This document shows, piece by piece, positions 17,490-26,219 of a DNA stretch of 64,000 nucleotides. Both the position numbers and the translations under genes were made by a program. This DNA is from Halostagnicola kamekurae. GTDB lineage: Archaea; Halobacteriota; Halobacteria; Halobacteriales; Natrialbaceae. The stretch is from the NCBI RefSeq assembly GCF_900116205.1, contig NZ_FOZS01000004.1, forward strand, positions 186,001 to 250,000, read 5' to 3'. Each line of letters starts with the position of its first letter. The stretch's first letter is position 1. Below the pieces are notes generated by a model. The model ran no database searches. It saw only the letters and a program-made list of their open reading frames with translations, and was not told the DNA's origin.

Positions 17490-18228
17490 GGCAGTGTCTA
17501 GTTAGCCCAGTTTGAGAAGCGAGCAGCTCAGAGAGCTAATTTGGCTATGTCACTCGCAGACCTGCTCAATGAGTCCTACGCGGCGGAATTTGATGAAGCT
17601 TGGAGCGTGAGCGGACGGCGATTGCGTCAGGGTGTTCGCCGTCCGGTTCCACGCGACTGGTTGTTCACTTCGAGAGACACAAGCAATTCTTCACTTGATC
17701 GGCGTCGAACGGTCTCATCAAGCAATCTGGCACTAGGTACATCGGCTGGCTAACAGCGTTCCAGACCCGCGACTGCGCAGCCGCCGCGGGTTGCAATTAA
17801 TAAAAATCTGTCAAGATCAACGGCAGCTGGTCTTGGGTATACGATGCAATTAATCTAGACTCACACCTAATATTTGATGTCGCAGTGTTCTGACGGCGAG
17901 GCACTGATCCAGTCGTTGCGTTCCTGCATCGATTGACCGAGCAACACGATCTCTCCGAAGCGGTGCTTCTTGTCGATGGCTACGGCTATCTGACTGTCCT
18001 CTCTCGATTAGGCTTGCGCGGTCACCTCCACTACGACGAGCGAAACCTGATCGAAAAGTGGTTTTAGACGTTCAAGATGCGGGTTGACCGCTTCCATCAT
18101 TCGTGGGTGGGCAGTCGGGCGAGCGTCAGAGAATGGCTTGATTAGTTCGTACACTACTATCACACACAATGACAGTACCAATCACTCACCGGACAGACTC
18201 CAGTCGAGGTGCTAAACTAGACAGTACC
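17490..18228 (+). mobile_element. Decayed IS6-family element, left copy
   Basis: Both ends carry related terminal repeats: GGCAGTGTCTAGTTA at 17490 and, inverted, GGTACTGTCTAGTTTA ending at 18228. Between them are scattered pieces of a haloarchaeal IS6 DDE transposase: an N-terminus at about 17544 (MSLADLLNESYAAEFDEAW), a middle with KINGSW and a C-terminal part with FLHRLTEQHDL, VDGYGYLT and HHSWVGSRASVREW. Frameshifts and stop codons interrupt all of them, and about 60 bp are missing compared with the copy at 54115. No matching 8-bp target duplication was found. The element is immobile and old. Confidence 0.85.
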
Positions 18229-18264
18229 CTCAAACTAGATGTGAAAACTACTCGCTGAGGAATT

Positions 18265-18280
18265 TTTTGGCTCGCCAAAA
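18265..18280. promoter_or_regulatory. Perfect palindrome, candidate metal-repressor operator 1
   Basis: TTTTGGC-TC-GCCAAAA is a perfect 7-2-7 palindrome centred 34 bp upstream of a second one. Its GGC-NN-GCC core resembles DtxR/SirR-type operators. It lies in the promoter region of the binding-protein gene at 18319. Confidence 0.55.
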
Positions 18281-18299
18281 CCGGAACCACTATCAACTA

Positions 18300-18313
18300 T
18301 TAGGCCAGCCTAA
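18300..18313. promoter_or_regulatory. Perfect palindrome, candidate metal-repressor operator 2
   Basis: TTAGGC-CA-GCCTAA is a perfect 6-2-6 palindrome ending 5 bp before the ATG at 18319, so it would cover the start of a leaderless transcript. The sequence is very close to the half-sites recognised by DtxR-family iron repressors. Confidence 0.6.
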
Positions 18314-18318
18314 ATCAT

Positions 18319-19458
18319 ATGGTGGATGATTCCAGCGGTGACGAGGCACCAACACGGCGTGACTACATGAAGTACGGCGGGGCAATTGTGGGTACTGGTT
18401 TATTTGCAGGCTGTTTGGATGCTTCCCAGTCAGAGAACGCCGGGGGTGAGTTAGATGATTCATACACTGTTGAAATCGAACCAATGGGTGCAGTCGAGTT
18501 CGACGGCCCACCCGAGCGATGGACCGCATTACTACCAACTTTCGCGGATATGGCGTTCGCACTAGGCGGTGGACAGACGCTTGGCATTCAGAATCACGAT
18601 CGATTTGCGAACGAAGCCTTCGAAGACCTTCCAGGTGTAGAATTTAACGTGGATGAGATCGTAGAACTGGTTGCAGACGGCGTGAGTAGGGAGCTGTTCT
18701 ATAAAATGGACGCGGATGCCCACTTCATAGACCCACATCTGCTACGACTCTGGTACGGCTGGGATCAAGCTGACGTTGATGAAGTTAAGAGAAGCCTCGG
18801 TCCTTTCTTTGGCAATTTTATCCGTCGACATAGTGACGACTGGCACGATTATCGCTACTACACCTTGTATGAAGCCTTTGGATTAATGGCCGAGGTCTTT
18901 CAGGCACAAGAGCGATATCAAGCATTTGTTGAGCTCCATGAGAGAATGCTCAAGTTGATCGATGAGCACTTGCCGCCGGCCGACCAGCGACCGACTGCCT
19001 TACTTGTCTTTCCAGCCGACGGATCAGGATCCCAATTCTATCCGTTTCGGATTGATGATGGCGGAGTCAGCACCAAGCAGTGGCGCGAACTCGGTTTGAC
19101 CGATGCACTTGCGGAGACGGATGTAGGACACTATAGTTTCTCTGACAGAGGGACACTTGATCTAGAAGCCTTGATCGAAATCGATCCCGAGGTACTATTA
19201 GTGCGAAACTACGGAGGAACGTCCGAATCTGAGTTTCAAGAAAAAGTTGTCAAGCCAATACAAGAGGAGACCGTATCTGACAGTATACAAGCAGTTCAGA
19301 ACGATGCCATCTACAACGCTGGCTACCTCGACCAGGGACCAATTATCAATTTCTACCATACCGACCGGGCGGCGAAAGATATCTATCCAGATTCGTTCGA
19401 GGACGTTACGCTATTCGACCGTGAACGCATTGCAGAAATCGTCCAAGGAAATATCTGA
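18319..19458 (+). CDS. Iron-siderophore-type ABC substrate-binding lipoprotein
   Basis: The 379-residue product starts with a Tat-type leader (TRRDYMKYGGAIVGTGLF) ending in a lipobox, LFAGC, so it should be exported folded and lipid-anchored. The rest fits a periplasmic-binding (FecB/BtuF) fold with a long helical backbone near residues 185-215 and a C-terminal domain containing LDLEALIEIDPEVLLVRNYG. Family members present iron-siderophore or similar complexes to an ABC importer. No permease or ATPase gene is adjacent; an IS6 remnant abuts it upstream and non-coding DNA follows. Two palindromes overlap its promoter, which suggests iron-dependent repression. The exact ligand is unknown. Confidence 0.82.
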   Translation: MVDDSSGDEAPTRRDYMKYGGAIVGTGLFAGCLDASQSENAGGELDDSYTVEIEPMGAVEFDGPPERWTALLPTFADMAFALGGGQTLGIQNHDRFANEAFEDLPGVEFNVDEIVELVADGVSRELFYKMDADAHFIDPHLLRLWYGWDQADVDEVKRSLGPFFGNFIRRHSDDWHDYRYYTLYEAFGLMAEVFQAQERYQAFVELHERMLKLIDEHLPPADQRPTALLVFPADGSGSQFYPFRIDDGGVSTKQWRELGLTDALAETDVGHYSFSDRGTLDLEALIEIDPEVLLVRNYGGTSESEFQEKVVKPIQEETVSDSIQAVQNDAIYNAGYLDQGPIINFYHTDRAAKDIYPDSFEDVTLFDRERIAEIVQGNI

Positions 19459-19928
19459 GAAGGTTTACAAATAAATTACTTACCGAGGAACGGCTTCTGT
19501 TTCAGGCAGTGATGACGAGCTTCTCGAGTTCGTCCTCGGTGTACTCAGTGCGAAATTCTTCCATACTGGCCCTGTTGAAATCCTATTGGTCCAACACTTT
19601 CCCTACTGAAACAGCCGTTGGATGGGTGTGCGAATCCATCGAGGTATCCGATAGTGGTTAGCGGGTATACGAAACAGAGCTAAGGTCAGTGTGGTCACTA
19701 AACGCTTTGGACTAGGTTTTATCTGAATGGCAAGGGTACTGAACCTCACTCTCGAGGCAGCACGTGAAATCGAAGCTAAGAAACCGATCGATGGCGAGTA
19801 ATCCTGCCGAGCCGTAACCGGTGGCGACAAACGCCCCAGTTTCTCCGGAACGTTGCCGATGATCGGCCGGCCGACATTCGAGACGGGCCACAGCCCGACG
19901 CGGACCTCGAGGAGCGATAGCCTACCCG
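19459..19928. other. Non-coding stretch with possible transposase debris
   Basis: No intact gene is present. On the minus strand two fragments may be remains of a transposase: a short frame starting MEEFRTEYTEDELEKLV near 19563 and a basic stretch with KPSPKRLVTTLTLALFRIP near 19650-19720. I cannot name the family. GC content rises sharply just beyond this segment, at the start of the glyA gene. Confidence 0.35.
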
Positions 19929-21179
19929 CTACCCGTAGATGGGAAACTCCTGGCAAAGGTGCTCGACTGTCGAAGCGACCCGTTCGTGAACGTCGTCGTC
20001 TTCGGGATTGTCGAGCACGTTAACGATAAGGTCGGCGACGGTTTTCATCTCTTTTTCTCCGAATCCACGGGTCGTGAGCGCCGGCGTACCGACGCGAATC
20101 CCGCTGGTCACCATCGGCGACCGCGTCTCGCCGGGGACAGTGTTCTTGTTAACGACGATATCGACGTCGGACAGCAGCTCTTCGGCCTCCTTTCCCGTGA
20201 TATCGGGGTGGGAGTCACGGAGGTCGACGAGCAGTAGGTGCTTGTCCGTTCCACCACTCACCAGCGAGAGTCCTCGGTCGTTGAACGTATCGGCGAGCGT
20301 ATTCGCGTTAGCTATTGTCTGTATGGCGTAGGACTGGAACTCATCGGTGCCCGCTTCTGCGAACCCTGCGGCCTTGCCGGCCACGCTGTGCATCAGCGGC
20401 CCGCCCTGCGCGCCGGGAAACACTGCGGAGTCGACGTCGTCCGCGAACTCCTGGTCGCACATGATGATGCCGCCGCGGCCGGCGCGGATCGTTTTGTGGG
20501 TACTCCCGGTGACGAAGTCCGCGTGCTCGGTCGGCGACGAGTGAACGCCAGCCGCGATGAGGCCAGTCACGTGAGCGATGTCCGCGAGGTGGTAGGCGTC
20601 GACGTCGTCCGCGATATCGCCGATGCGTTCGTATTCGAATTCGCGGGGATACGCCGACGAGCCGCTGACGATCATGTCCGGGTCGAATTCGCGCGCGTGA
20701 CTCTCGAGTTCGTCGTAATCGATGTACCCCGTCTCGGGGTCGACCTCGTACTGTTCGACGTCGTAGAGCTCTCCCGAGAAGTTGACGCTGTGACCGTGAG
20801 AGAGGTGGCCGCCGTGGGACAGCGACAGCGACAGTATCTTATCGCCCGGTTCGAGCGTGGAGAAGTAGACGCCCATATTGGCCTGCGTGCCGCTGTGGGG
20901 TTGCACGTTGGCGTGGTCGACCTCGAACAGTTCCTTCGCGCGTTCGATCGCGAGTTCCTCCACCGTGTCGACATGCTGGCAGCCGCCGTAGTACCGGCCG
21001 CCGGGGTATCCCTCGGCGTACTTGTTCGTGAGGACGCTCCCCTGCGCTTCGAGCACAGCTTTCGAGACGTGATTCTCGGAGGCGATCATCCCCAGTGTCG
21101 ATTCCTGCCGCTCGCGCTCGAGGTCAATGGCTTCGGCGGTGTTCGGATCTATCTGCTCAAGCGATTGGTTGAACGCCAT
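19929..21179 (-). CDS. glyA: Serine hydroxymethyltransferase
   Basis: This PLP enzyme interconverts glycine plus 5,10-methylene-THF with serine. The 416 residues are the usual archaeal length. The PLP Lys is at residue 229 in VTGSTHKTIRAGRGG, with the substrate-binding EGYPGGRYYGG (residues 57-66) and SGTQANMGVY motifs intact, and TSGIRVGTPALTTRG near the C-terminus. In this context it would condense glycine released by the dehydrogenase-GcvT fusions with a methylene unit they also generate. A broken ridA copy lies just upstream on the other strand. A C-terminal glyA fragment also occurs at 46510-46685, next to an intact ridA. Confidence 0.96.
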   Translation of the reverse strand: MAFNQSLEQIDPNTAEAIDLERERQESTLGMIASENHVSKAVLEAQGSVLTNKYAEGYPGGRYYGGCQHVDTVEELAIERAKELFEVDHANVQPHSGTQANMGVYFSTLEPGDKILSLSLSHGGHLSHGHSVNFSGELYDVEQYEVDPETGYIDYDELESHAREFDPDMIVSGSSAYPREFEYERIGDIADDVDAYHLADIAHVTGLIAAGVHSSPTEHADFVTGSTHKTIRAGRGGIIMCDQEFADDVDSAVFPGAQGGPLMHSVAGKAAGFAEAGTDEFQSYAIQTIANANTLADTFNDRGLSLVSGGTDKHLLLVDLRDSHPDITGKEAEELLSDVDIVVNKNTVPGETRSPMVTSGIRVGTPALTTRGFGEKEMKTVADLIVNVLDNPEDDDVHERVASTVEHLCQEFPIYG

Positions 21180-21292
21180 AGATAAATGTCGATAATGGAC
21201 GGTAAGTATCTTGCGTGCAGCGGGTATCCAACCTCAAAAGATAATATGTCTTATATGATGTGCGGGTGACCTCCGGCAGCCGTGGGAGGTCA

Positions 21293-21612
21293 GGTGACGA
21301 CGAACGGTGGGCTGCTTTCCACCGGGAGTCAGTTCCCGCTTACGACCGACGGCGAACTCCTCGACGATGCGCCGGTCGACGAACAGATTCAACAATATCT
21401 CGAAAACGTCAGCGCGATTCTCCGGCCCGAAGGGGGACCGTTGGACGACGTCTTCAGGTGACCCTATTCCTCGACGATAGTGAACTTTCGACGAGTTCAA
21501 CCAGTCACACAGCGAGTTCTTCGATGAAGCGCCGCCAGCCAGAAGCGCCGTCGAGGTCGCCGCGTTCCCAAAGGCGCCGTAGTGGAGATCGCGGCTCTTC
21601 CTGTAATCGAGT
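21293..21612 (+). pseudogene. ridA pseudogene
   Basis: Translation from about 21297 gives LLSTGSQFPLTTDGELLDD and YLENVSAIL with a DDV-LFLDD segment, which aligns block by block with the intact RidA at 46758 (ITAGQLPLTADGDLLDD, CLENVAAIL, VFLDD). The frame then shifts: the matching SEFF, ARSAVEV and FPK parts lie in other frames, and no start codon is left. It is therefore an inactive copy of the enamine/imine deaminase gene. It sits divergently to glyA, the same arrangement as the remnant-plus-intact pair at 46.5-47.1 kb. Confidence 0.8.
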
Positions 21613-21676
21613 AGTCTCAGTCGGATTGCCCGGGATGACCGATACGCCTTTTCCATTCGGCGTGGTATGGTCGACC

Positions 21677-21838
21677 ATGTGTCAATACTGTAGCTACCGG
21701 TACCACGACGGCTGGACGCAGTTATTACAGTACGACGACGTGTATCAGAATACGATCAGCACGGAGTCGGAGGCGACGTACGGGTTCCACGAATCGTGGG
21801 ACGAACTTCGAGAGGAAGTCGGCTACGGCGCAGCCTGA
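21677..21838 (+). CDS. Possible small protein, unrecognised
   Basis: A 53-residue frame starts with MCQYCSYRYHDGW and ends ELREEVGYGAA. It has one CxxC pair, an aromatic-rich N-terminus and an acidic C-terminus with good haloarchaeal character. No family is recognised. It might be a genuine small protein or the end of a decayed gene. It lies between the ridA pseudogene and the formate dehydrogenase remnant, both dead, which lowers confidence. Confidence 0.3.
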   Translation: MCQYCSYRYHDGWTQLLQYDDVYQNTISTESEATYGFHESWDELREEVGYGAA

Positions 21839-21915
21839 CGGTCAACTCGGCTGACCGCTCCGATACAAGAATGTTACTCGGATAGAAGCGTTGACGAGCG
21901 AGACGCCCGCGACGA

Positions 21916-22225
21916 TCAGTCGTCGCTGGCTGTGGTTCTGCCGTTGCTATCGGCTCCCGCGTCGGGCGCCCGCAACGTGTCCGGATCAGCGTCCGATCCG
22001 AGCGAGTCGACGCGGACGCTGGACACCTTGTACTCGGGAATTCCGGTGTGTGAGGTCGAAGTTCTCCTGGGTGAGCTTGTCGACCGCGCCGGCAGCGAAA
22101 ACTGCATCGGGATGAATAGCGTCCCGTTACTGATGCGGTCGGTCACGGTGGCCTCGACGACGATGGCTCCGCGGCGAGACTCGACCCGGATGTACTCGCC
22201 GTCGGCGACGCCGAGTGCGCTTTTT
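21916..22225 (-). pseudogene. C-terminal remnant of a molybdopterin formate dehydrogenase-type subunit
   Basis: The minus strand encodes a molybdopterin-dinucleotide-binding domain end: LGVADGEYIRVESRRGAIVV, then ATVTDRISNGTLFIPM and, after a scrambled stretch, HTGIPEYKVSSVRVD. This order is typical of the C-terminus of FdhA-like oxidoreductases. Only about 100 of some 700 or more residues remain. The middle is out of frame, and no start exists. The fragment lies directly downstream of the dehydrogenase-GcvT gene on the same strand, so a formate-oxidising gene probably once followed it. Confidence 0.7.
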
Positions 22226-24799
22226 CTAGTCGAGCAGCGGTTCCTCGCGAACGGTGGCGTCGTACCGTTCGCCCTCGTACAGAATCTCGAGTTCGGTCCC
22301 GGGCTCGGCGTACTCCGGTGGGAGGTATGTGTAGACGACGCAGGCGCCGACCGTGTAGCCGTACTCGGCGCTGTGTGCGTAGCCGATCGATTCATCACCG
22401 TCGAAGATTGGACGGTGAGGAAGGATCGTCGCCGCTTCGTCGTCGAGGGTCAGGCACGCGACCTTGTGGGTGATGTTGTCACCCTCGGCTGCTGCAACGA
22501 CCGCTTCCTTGCCGATGAAGTCGGTCTCCAGGTCGGTAGCCCACCCGAGGCCCGCTTCGTAGGGGTTGTGCTCAGTGTGGAGGTCCTCTCCCCAGAGCCG
22601 GAACCCTTTCTCGATGCGCAGCGCGTTTAGCGCGCCGTTGCCGTACGGGCGAATGTCGTACTCTTCGCCGGCCTCCATGAGATGTTCCCAGAGTTGCTCG
22701 CCGTACTCGGAGGGCGTGTACAGCTCCCAGCCGAGTTCGCCGGCGTAGGACACTCGGAGCGCGGTGACGGGCACGTTCTTGACGAAGAACTGCTGACTCG
22801 TGAAGAACGGGAACGCCTCGTCGGAGAGATCCACGTCCGTCACCTCCGAGAGCACCTTCCGCGCGTTCGGACCGGTACAGACCATCGCCGCCAGGCTCGA
22901 GGTAACGTCGTTGACGACCACGTCCTCGGGGGACTGCTCGCGGACCCACGCGACGTGGTTGTTTCCGACCTCGCGACCGGTCGTCAGAACGAGATAGCGG
23001 TCGTCGTCGACGCGCGTGACGGTGATGTCCGCACGGATGCCACCCTCCTCGTTACACATCAAGGTGTACCGGACATCGCCAATGTCGAGGCTCATGTCGT
23101 TCGTACAGAGGCGCTGAACGAAGTCTCCGGCGTCGCTGCCGACGACCTCCATCTTATTGAACGAGGTCATGTCGTGGAGGCCGACCTTGTTGCGGACGTG
23201 TAGCGCCTCCGCGCCCTCGATGGGCGACCAGTACTTGCCTTCCCAGCCCTCACGGTCCGGAATCTGGTCGCCGTACTCGGCGAGCAGGTCGGCGTTGGAT
23301 TCGAACCACTGCGGTTCCTCCCACCCGGCTTCGGCCCACAGCTCGGCGTCGAGTTCCTTGTGGCTGTGGTACATCGGCGTGCGGCGGATGTCGCGCTGAT
23401 GATCCGTCCAGACCCACTTCGGGTGCATGATGTTGTAGACGATGCGGTACTCCTCGCCGCCGATGTCCCGTGCGAAGTCCCAGCTACCTTCGTGGTCGTC
23501 GAACCGATTGACATCGCAGTGCCGGAGGTCGATCGGTCCGTCGGAGAGACGGGGGACGCCGTTTTCCATCCACTCGGCGAGCGCTTTGCCGGCGCCGCCG
23601 GCGTGAGTGACCCAGATTGCGGCCGCGGTCCAGAGCCCGTCGTACTTTTGGACTGGTCCCATTACCGGTAGGCCGTTAGGGGATTCCGCGAACATGCCGT
23701 TGTACTTGTGTTCGAGTTCCTTCCCCTCCGTGGCCGGTAGCAGTTCGTTGCTGGCCTGTCGGGGGGCCTTGTCCGGTCGATCCGGGTGGGTCGCGTTGTT
23801 CATATGGTACTCGGTGAATTTGTGGACCGAGCCCTGTTCACCGCCCTCCTCGTTGCCGCCGAGCTCCCGCGGGTCCGGAACGACGGGTTCGTGGTTGTAC
23901 GACCCGATCCCGTACGAATCCCCGTGGGTACGGAAGTACATCGCGTTGTCCTGATCGCGGAGGATCGGCCGGTCGGGGCCCGCGAGCAGGCGATCGGTCT
24001 TCTCGCCGGAGACGTCCTTGTAACCCTCGTACAGCGGGTGGTCGCTGACGTCGATCTGGTTGTCGGCGAGCTCCTCGAGCGGCTCGGTCATCGTGTACTG
24101 ATGCTCGACCGGCGTCACCGGGAGGTGAACGTCGAGTTTCTCACCCAGCTGACGCGCCCAGATGTTCGTCGCGATGACGACTTCGTTACACTCTATAGTC
24201 CCGTTTTCGGTGATAACAGAGCTGACCGAGCCGTTCTCGGTCTCGACGTCTTCGGTGCGGGTATGCGGAACGAACGTCGCTCCCCGGTCCATGGCTCCTC
24301 TGGCGAGGGCAGCGCAGGCGACGACGCCGGACACCTGGCCGTCAGTCGGCGAGTAGTACCCTCCCTGAATCGCGTCGCTGTCGACGAGCGGCAGCTTCTC
24401 TTCTACTTCCTCGGGCGAAAGGATCTCCGAGTTCGGGAGGCCCCAGGATTCGGCCCACTCGACGCGTCGCTGGAGGAAGTCCATCCGCTCGTCGCTGCGA
24501 GCGACCTCGATACCGCCGACTTCCTTGTAGGCCTGGACCCCGTTGTCGTCCTCGAGTTCCGAGTACACGTTCCGGCTGTACTTGGCGAACTTCGAGAGGA
24601 TCTTCGACTCGGAGGTCTGGAACATGATTCCCGGTGCGTGGCTGGAAGATCCACCAGTGGTTGGCATCGGGCCCTGATCGACGACGACGACGTCGTCTCG
24701 GCCGAGTTCGGTGAGCTGGTACGCCAAGTTACACCCGACGATACCGGCACCGACAATAACAGTGTCCGCTTGGTCCGGTAAGCTATCGTCTGCGTTCAT
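22226..24799 (-). CDS. Dimethylglycine/sarcosine dehydrogenase-GcvT fusion, copy 1
   Basis: From the ATG at 24799 the product is 857 residues. Residues 12-400 are a DAO-type FAD oxidoreductase with dinucleotide motif VIVGAGIVGCNLAYQL. His54 in GGSSSHAPG matches the His that binds FAD covalently in dimethylglycine oxidase. Residues about 480-760 form a GcvT folate-binding domain (VGLHDMTSFNKMEV, ADITVTRVDD, SYAGELGWELY) and 770-855 the GcvT C-domain (PHRPIFDGDESIGY). Such enzymes oxidise an N-methyl group and pass it to THF as methylene-THF. Whether it prefers dimethylglycine or sarcosine cannot be read here. A second, clearly diverged copy is at 40664. Confidence 0.93.
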   Translation of the reverse strand: MNADDSLPDQADTVIVGAGIVGCNLAYQLTELGRDDVVVVDQGPMPTTGGSSSHAPGIMFQTSESKILSKFAKYSRNVYSELEDDNGVQAYKEVGGIEVARSDERMDFLQRRVEWAESWGLPNSEILSPEEVEEKLPLVDSDAIQGGYYSPTDGQVSGVVACAALARGAMDRGATFVPHTRTEDVETENGSVSSVITENGTIECNEVVIATNIWARQLGEKLDVHLPVTPVEHQYTMTEPLEELADNQIDVSDHPLYEGYKDVSGEKTDRLLAGPDRPILRDQDNAMYFRTHGDSYGIGSYNHEPVVPDPRELGGNEEGGEQGSVHKFTEYHMNNATHPDRPDKAPRQASNELLPATEGKELEHKYNGMFAESPNGLPVMGPVQKYDGLWTAAAIWVTHAGGAGKALAEWMENGVPRLSDGPIDLRHCDVNRFDDHEGSWDFARDIGGEEYRIVYNIMHPKWVWTDHQRDIRRTPMYHSHKELDAELWAEAGWEEPQWFESNADLLAEYGDQIPDREGWEGKYWSPIEGAEALHVRNKVGLHDMTSFNKMEVVGSDAGDFVQRLCTNDMSLDIGDVRYTLMCNEEGGIRADITVTRVDDDRYLVLTTGREVGNNHVAWVREQSPEDVVVNDVTSSLAAMVCTGPNARKVLSEVTDVDLSDEAFPFFTSQQFFVKNVPVTALRVSYAGELGWELYTPSEYGEQLWEHLMEAGEEYDIRPYGNGALNALRIEKGFRLWGEDLHTEHNPYEAGLGWATDLETDFIGKEAVVAAAEGDNITHKVACLTLDDEAATILPHRPIFDGDESIGYAHSAEYGYTVGACVVYTYLPPEYAEPGTELEILYEGERYDATVREEPLLD

Positions 24800-25231
24800 A
24801 ATCGTACACTTCGTGGTGCCAGTCGAGTACAAATATAATTATCGCCAACTCGGATTTCCCCAAAACGTGGTCGCAGAATTATACGTAGAGTTTCGGGGAG
24901 GGGGCTGCAGATAACGGTGATATCACTGTATTTCACGCCACCATCGCCGAGCGACGGCGCTCTATCCCGTGCATGGACAGATCAGTCGAGACAGTGGCCA
25001 GGCTACGGAAAAGCACAAAGTGACATTGCAGAGTACGTTTGGCGATAGTGAGGGTGAATCACGGAGTGACGGGATCCCTTTGAAGCTATCTGAACCAAGC
25101 AATCAAAACCCGAAGATACGTACATAGTTGCACCAATTGCCCATAATTCACCACGGATATACAGAAATCATACATCATGTCGGGAAAATAATAGCAAGTT
25201 ATTTCATGGAAAGTCTTCATCTTCCTCTTGC
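24800..25231. other. Divergent intergenic region
   Basis: This 430-bp AT-rich spacer separates the divergent dehydrogenase and GlcG genes. On the minus strand a TATA-like ATAATTATATTTG lies about 35 nt before the dehydrogenase ATG, followed by GACTGGCACC, which is loosely like the ACTGG element before the Rieske genes. No gene was seen. Confidence 0.45.
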
Positions 25232-25675
25232 ATGGTAGAGTCCATTCCGCTGGAGACAGCGAAAAAGCTGATAGAAGCGACAGAAGAGAAAGCGGACGAG
25301 ATCGACAATCCGATGGTGATCACGGTCGCAAACAGCGAGGGGAATCTCATCGCCCAGCACCGCATGGACGGCGGTTGGTTGGCCTCCGTGAGCATTTCGC
25401 GTAACAAGGCGTACACGGCGGCCGCCCTGGAGATGCCGACACACGAACTGGCGGAGGCATCCGAACCGGGCAACTCCCTGTACGGCCTCCAGACGACCGA
25501 CGACGGCCAGATCGTCATCTTCGGTGGCGGCTATCCGCTCGAGCGAGACGGCGAGGTCGTCGGCTCGATCGGCGTCTCCGGTGGTGCCGTGAGCCAGGAC
25601 CGCGAGGTCGCCGAAGCTGGTGTCGAACGGTGGAACGAACTGCTCAAAGAGGAAGCGGTCACGGCGAACGACTGA
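25232..25675 (+). CDS. GlcG/HbpS (DUF336) family protein
   Basis: The 147-residue product covers a full GlcG/HbpS domain: an N-terminal helix (IPLETAKKLIEATEEKADEI), a strand with MVITVANSEGNLIAQHRMDG, the conserved SRNKAYTAAAL helix and the C-terminal IFGGGYPLERDGEVVGSIGV sheet. Family members bind haem or small cofactors in some bacteria and are often encoded beside dehydrogenases, but no general function is established. It is divergent from the dehydrogenase-GcvT gene and upstream of formaldehyde dehydrogenase, so a supporting role in methyl-group oxidation is a reasonable guess only. Confidence 0.88.
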   Translation: MVESIPLETAKKLIEATEEKADEIDNPMVITVANSEGNLIAQHRMDGGWLASVSISRNKAYTAAALEMPTHELAEASEPGNSLYGLQTTDDGQIVIFGGGYPLERDGEVVGSIGVSGGAVSQDREVAEAGVERWNELLKEEAVTAND

Positions 25676-26219
25676 TCGCCGGGAGACTCGGAGACACCCG
25701 TTCGGGAAGCAACTGAACTCCCGACGTCTCTCAGTCGCGCTTCTGTGTCTCAACTGAAGCGCAATTCTTACCGGTTTGTATCGAGGTTCAGTATCACGGG
25801 TGATGTCAAACGCGTCACCGGCGAAGTCCTTCATTGGAACGGGATAATCCGGTAGCCGCTGGACGAAAAACACCGGATGAAATACCCGACGACGATACTC
25901 GGACGAGTCAAACGAATCCCTCTCTCAACGCCGATCTCTCCGTTCCAGTAGCGGAAACGGCCATCACCGCTGCTGGAGACGTCGCTGTCGCTCGAGACTG
26001 CTGCAACCAGGGACACGATACGTTGTTTTAGCGCCGACGCCGCGACCGCCAGTGGCCAGCGAACTCGACGGAGAATCCACGAAATGGTGGTGTACAGACA
26101 TGTGGGGCGAACCCCTCGGCACTACAGATTGATATTTTTATATATTGAGCTTTCACTACCGAAGAGTGTCATGAATATAAATAGGAGCCGCTCGTAGACT
26201 CCAGTGGAGATACCGATCA
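25676..26219. other. Non-coding stretch with promoter of formaldehyde dehydrogenase
   Basis: About 540 bp hold no gene that I can support. Near the right end are two TATA-like runs, one at about 26135-26146 and a better placed one at 26173-26184. The sequence GTGGAGA lies before the ATG at 26220 and may act as a ribosome-binding site. Confidence 0.45.
26173..26184 (+). promoter_or_regulatory. TATA box of formaldehyde dehydrogenase
   Basis: AATATAAATAGG lies about 36-47 nt before the ATG at 26220, implying a leader of roughly 15-20 nt that includes GTGGAGA. Confidence 0.45.

Noticed and set aside
20238-21185. 315-codon plus-strand frame
   Set aside because: Antisense to glyA, which has all catalytic motifs.
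23786-24781. 331-codon plus-strand frame
   Set aside because: Antisense to dehydrogenase-GcvT copy 1.
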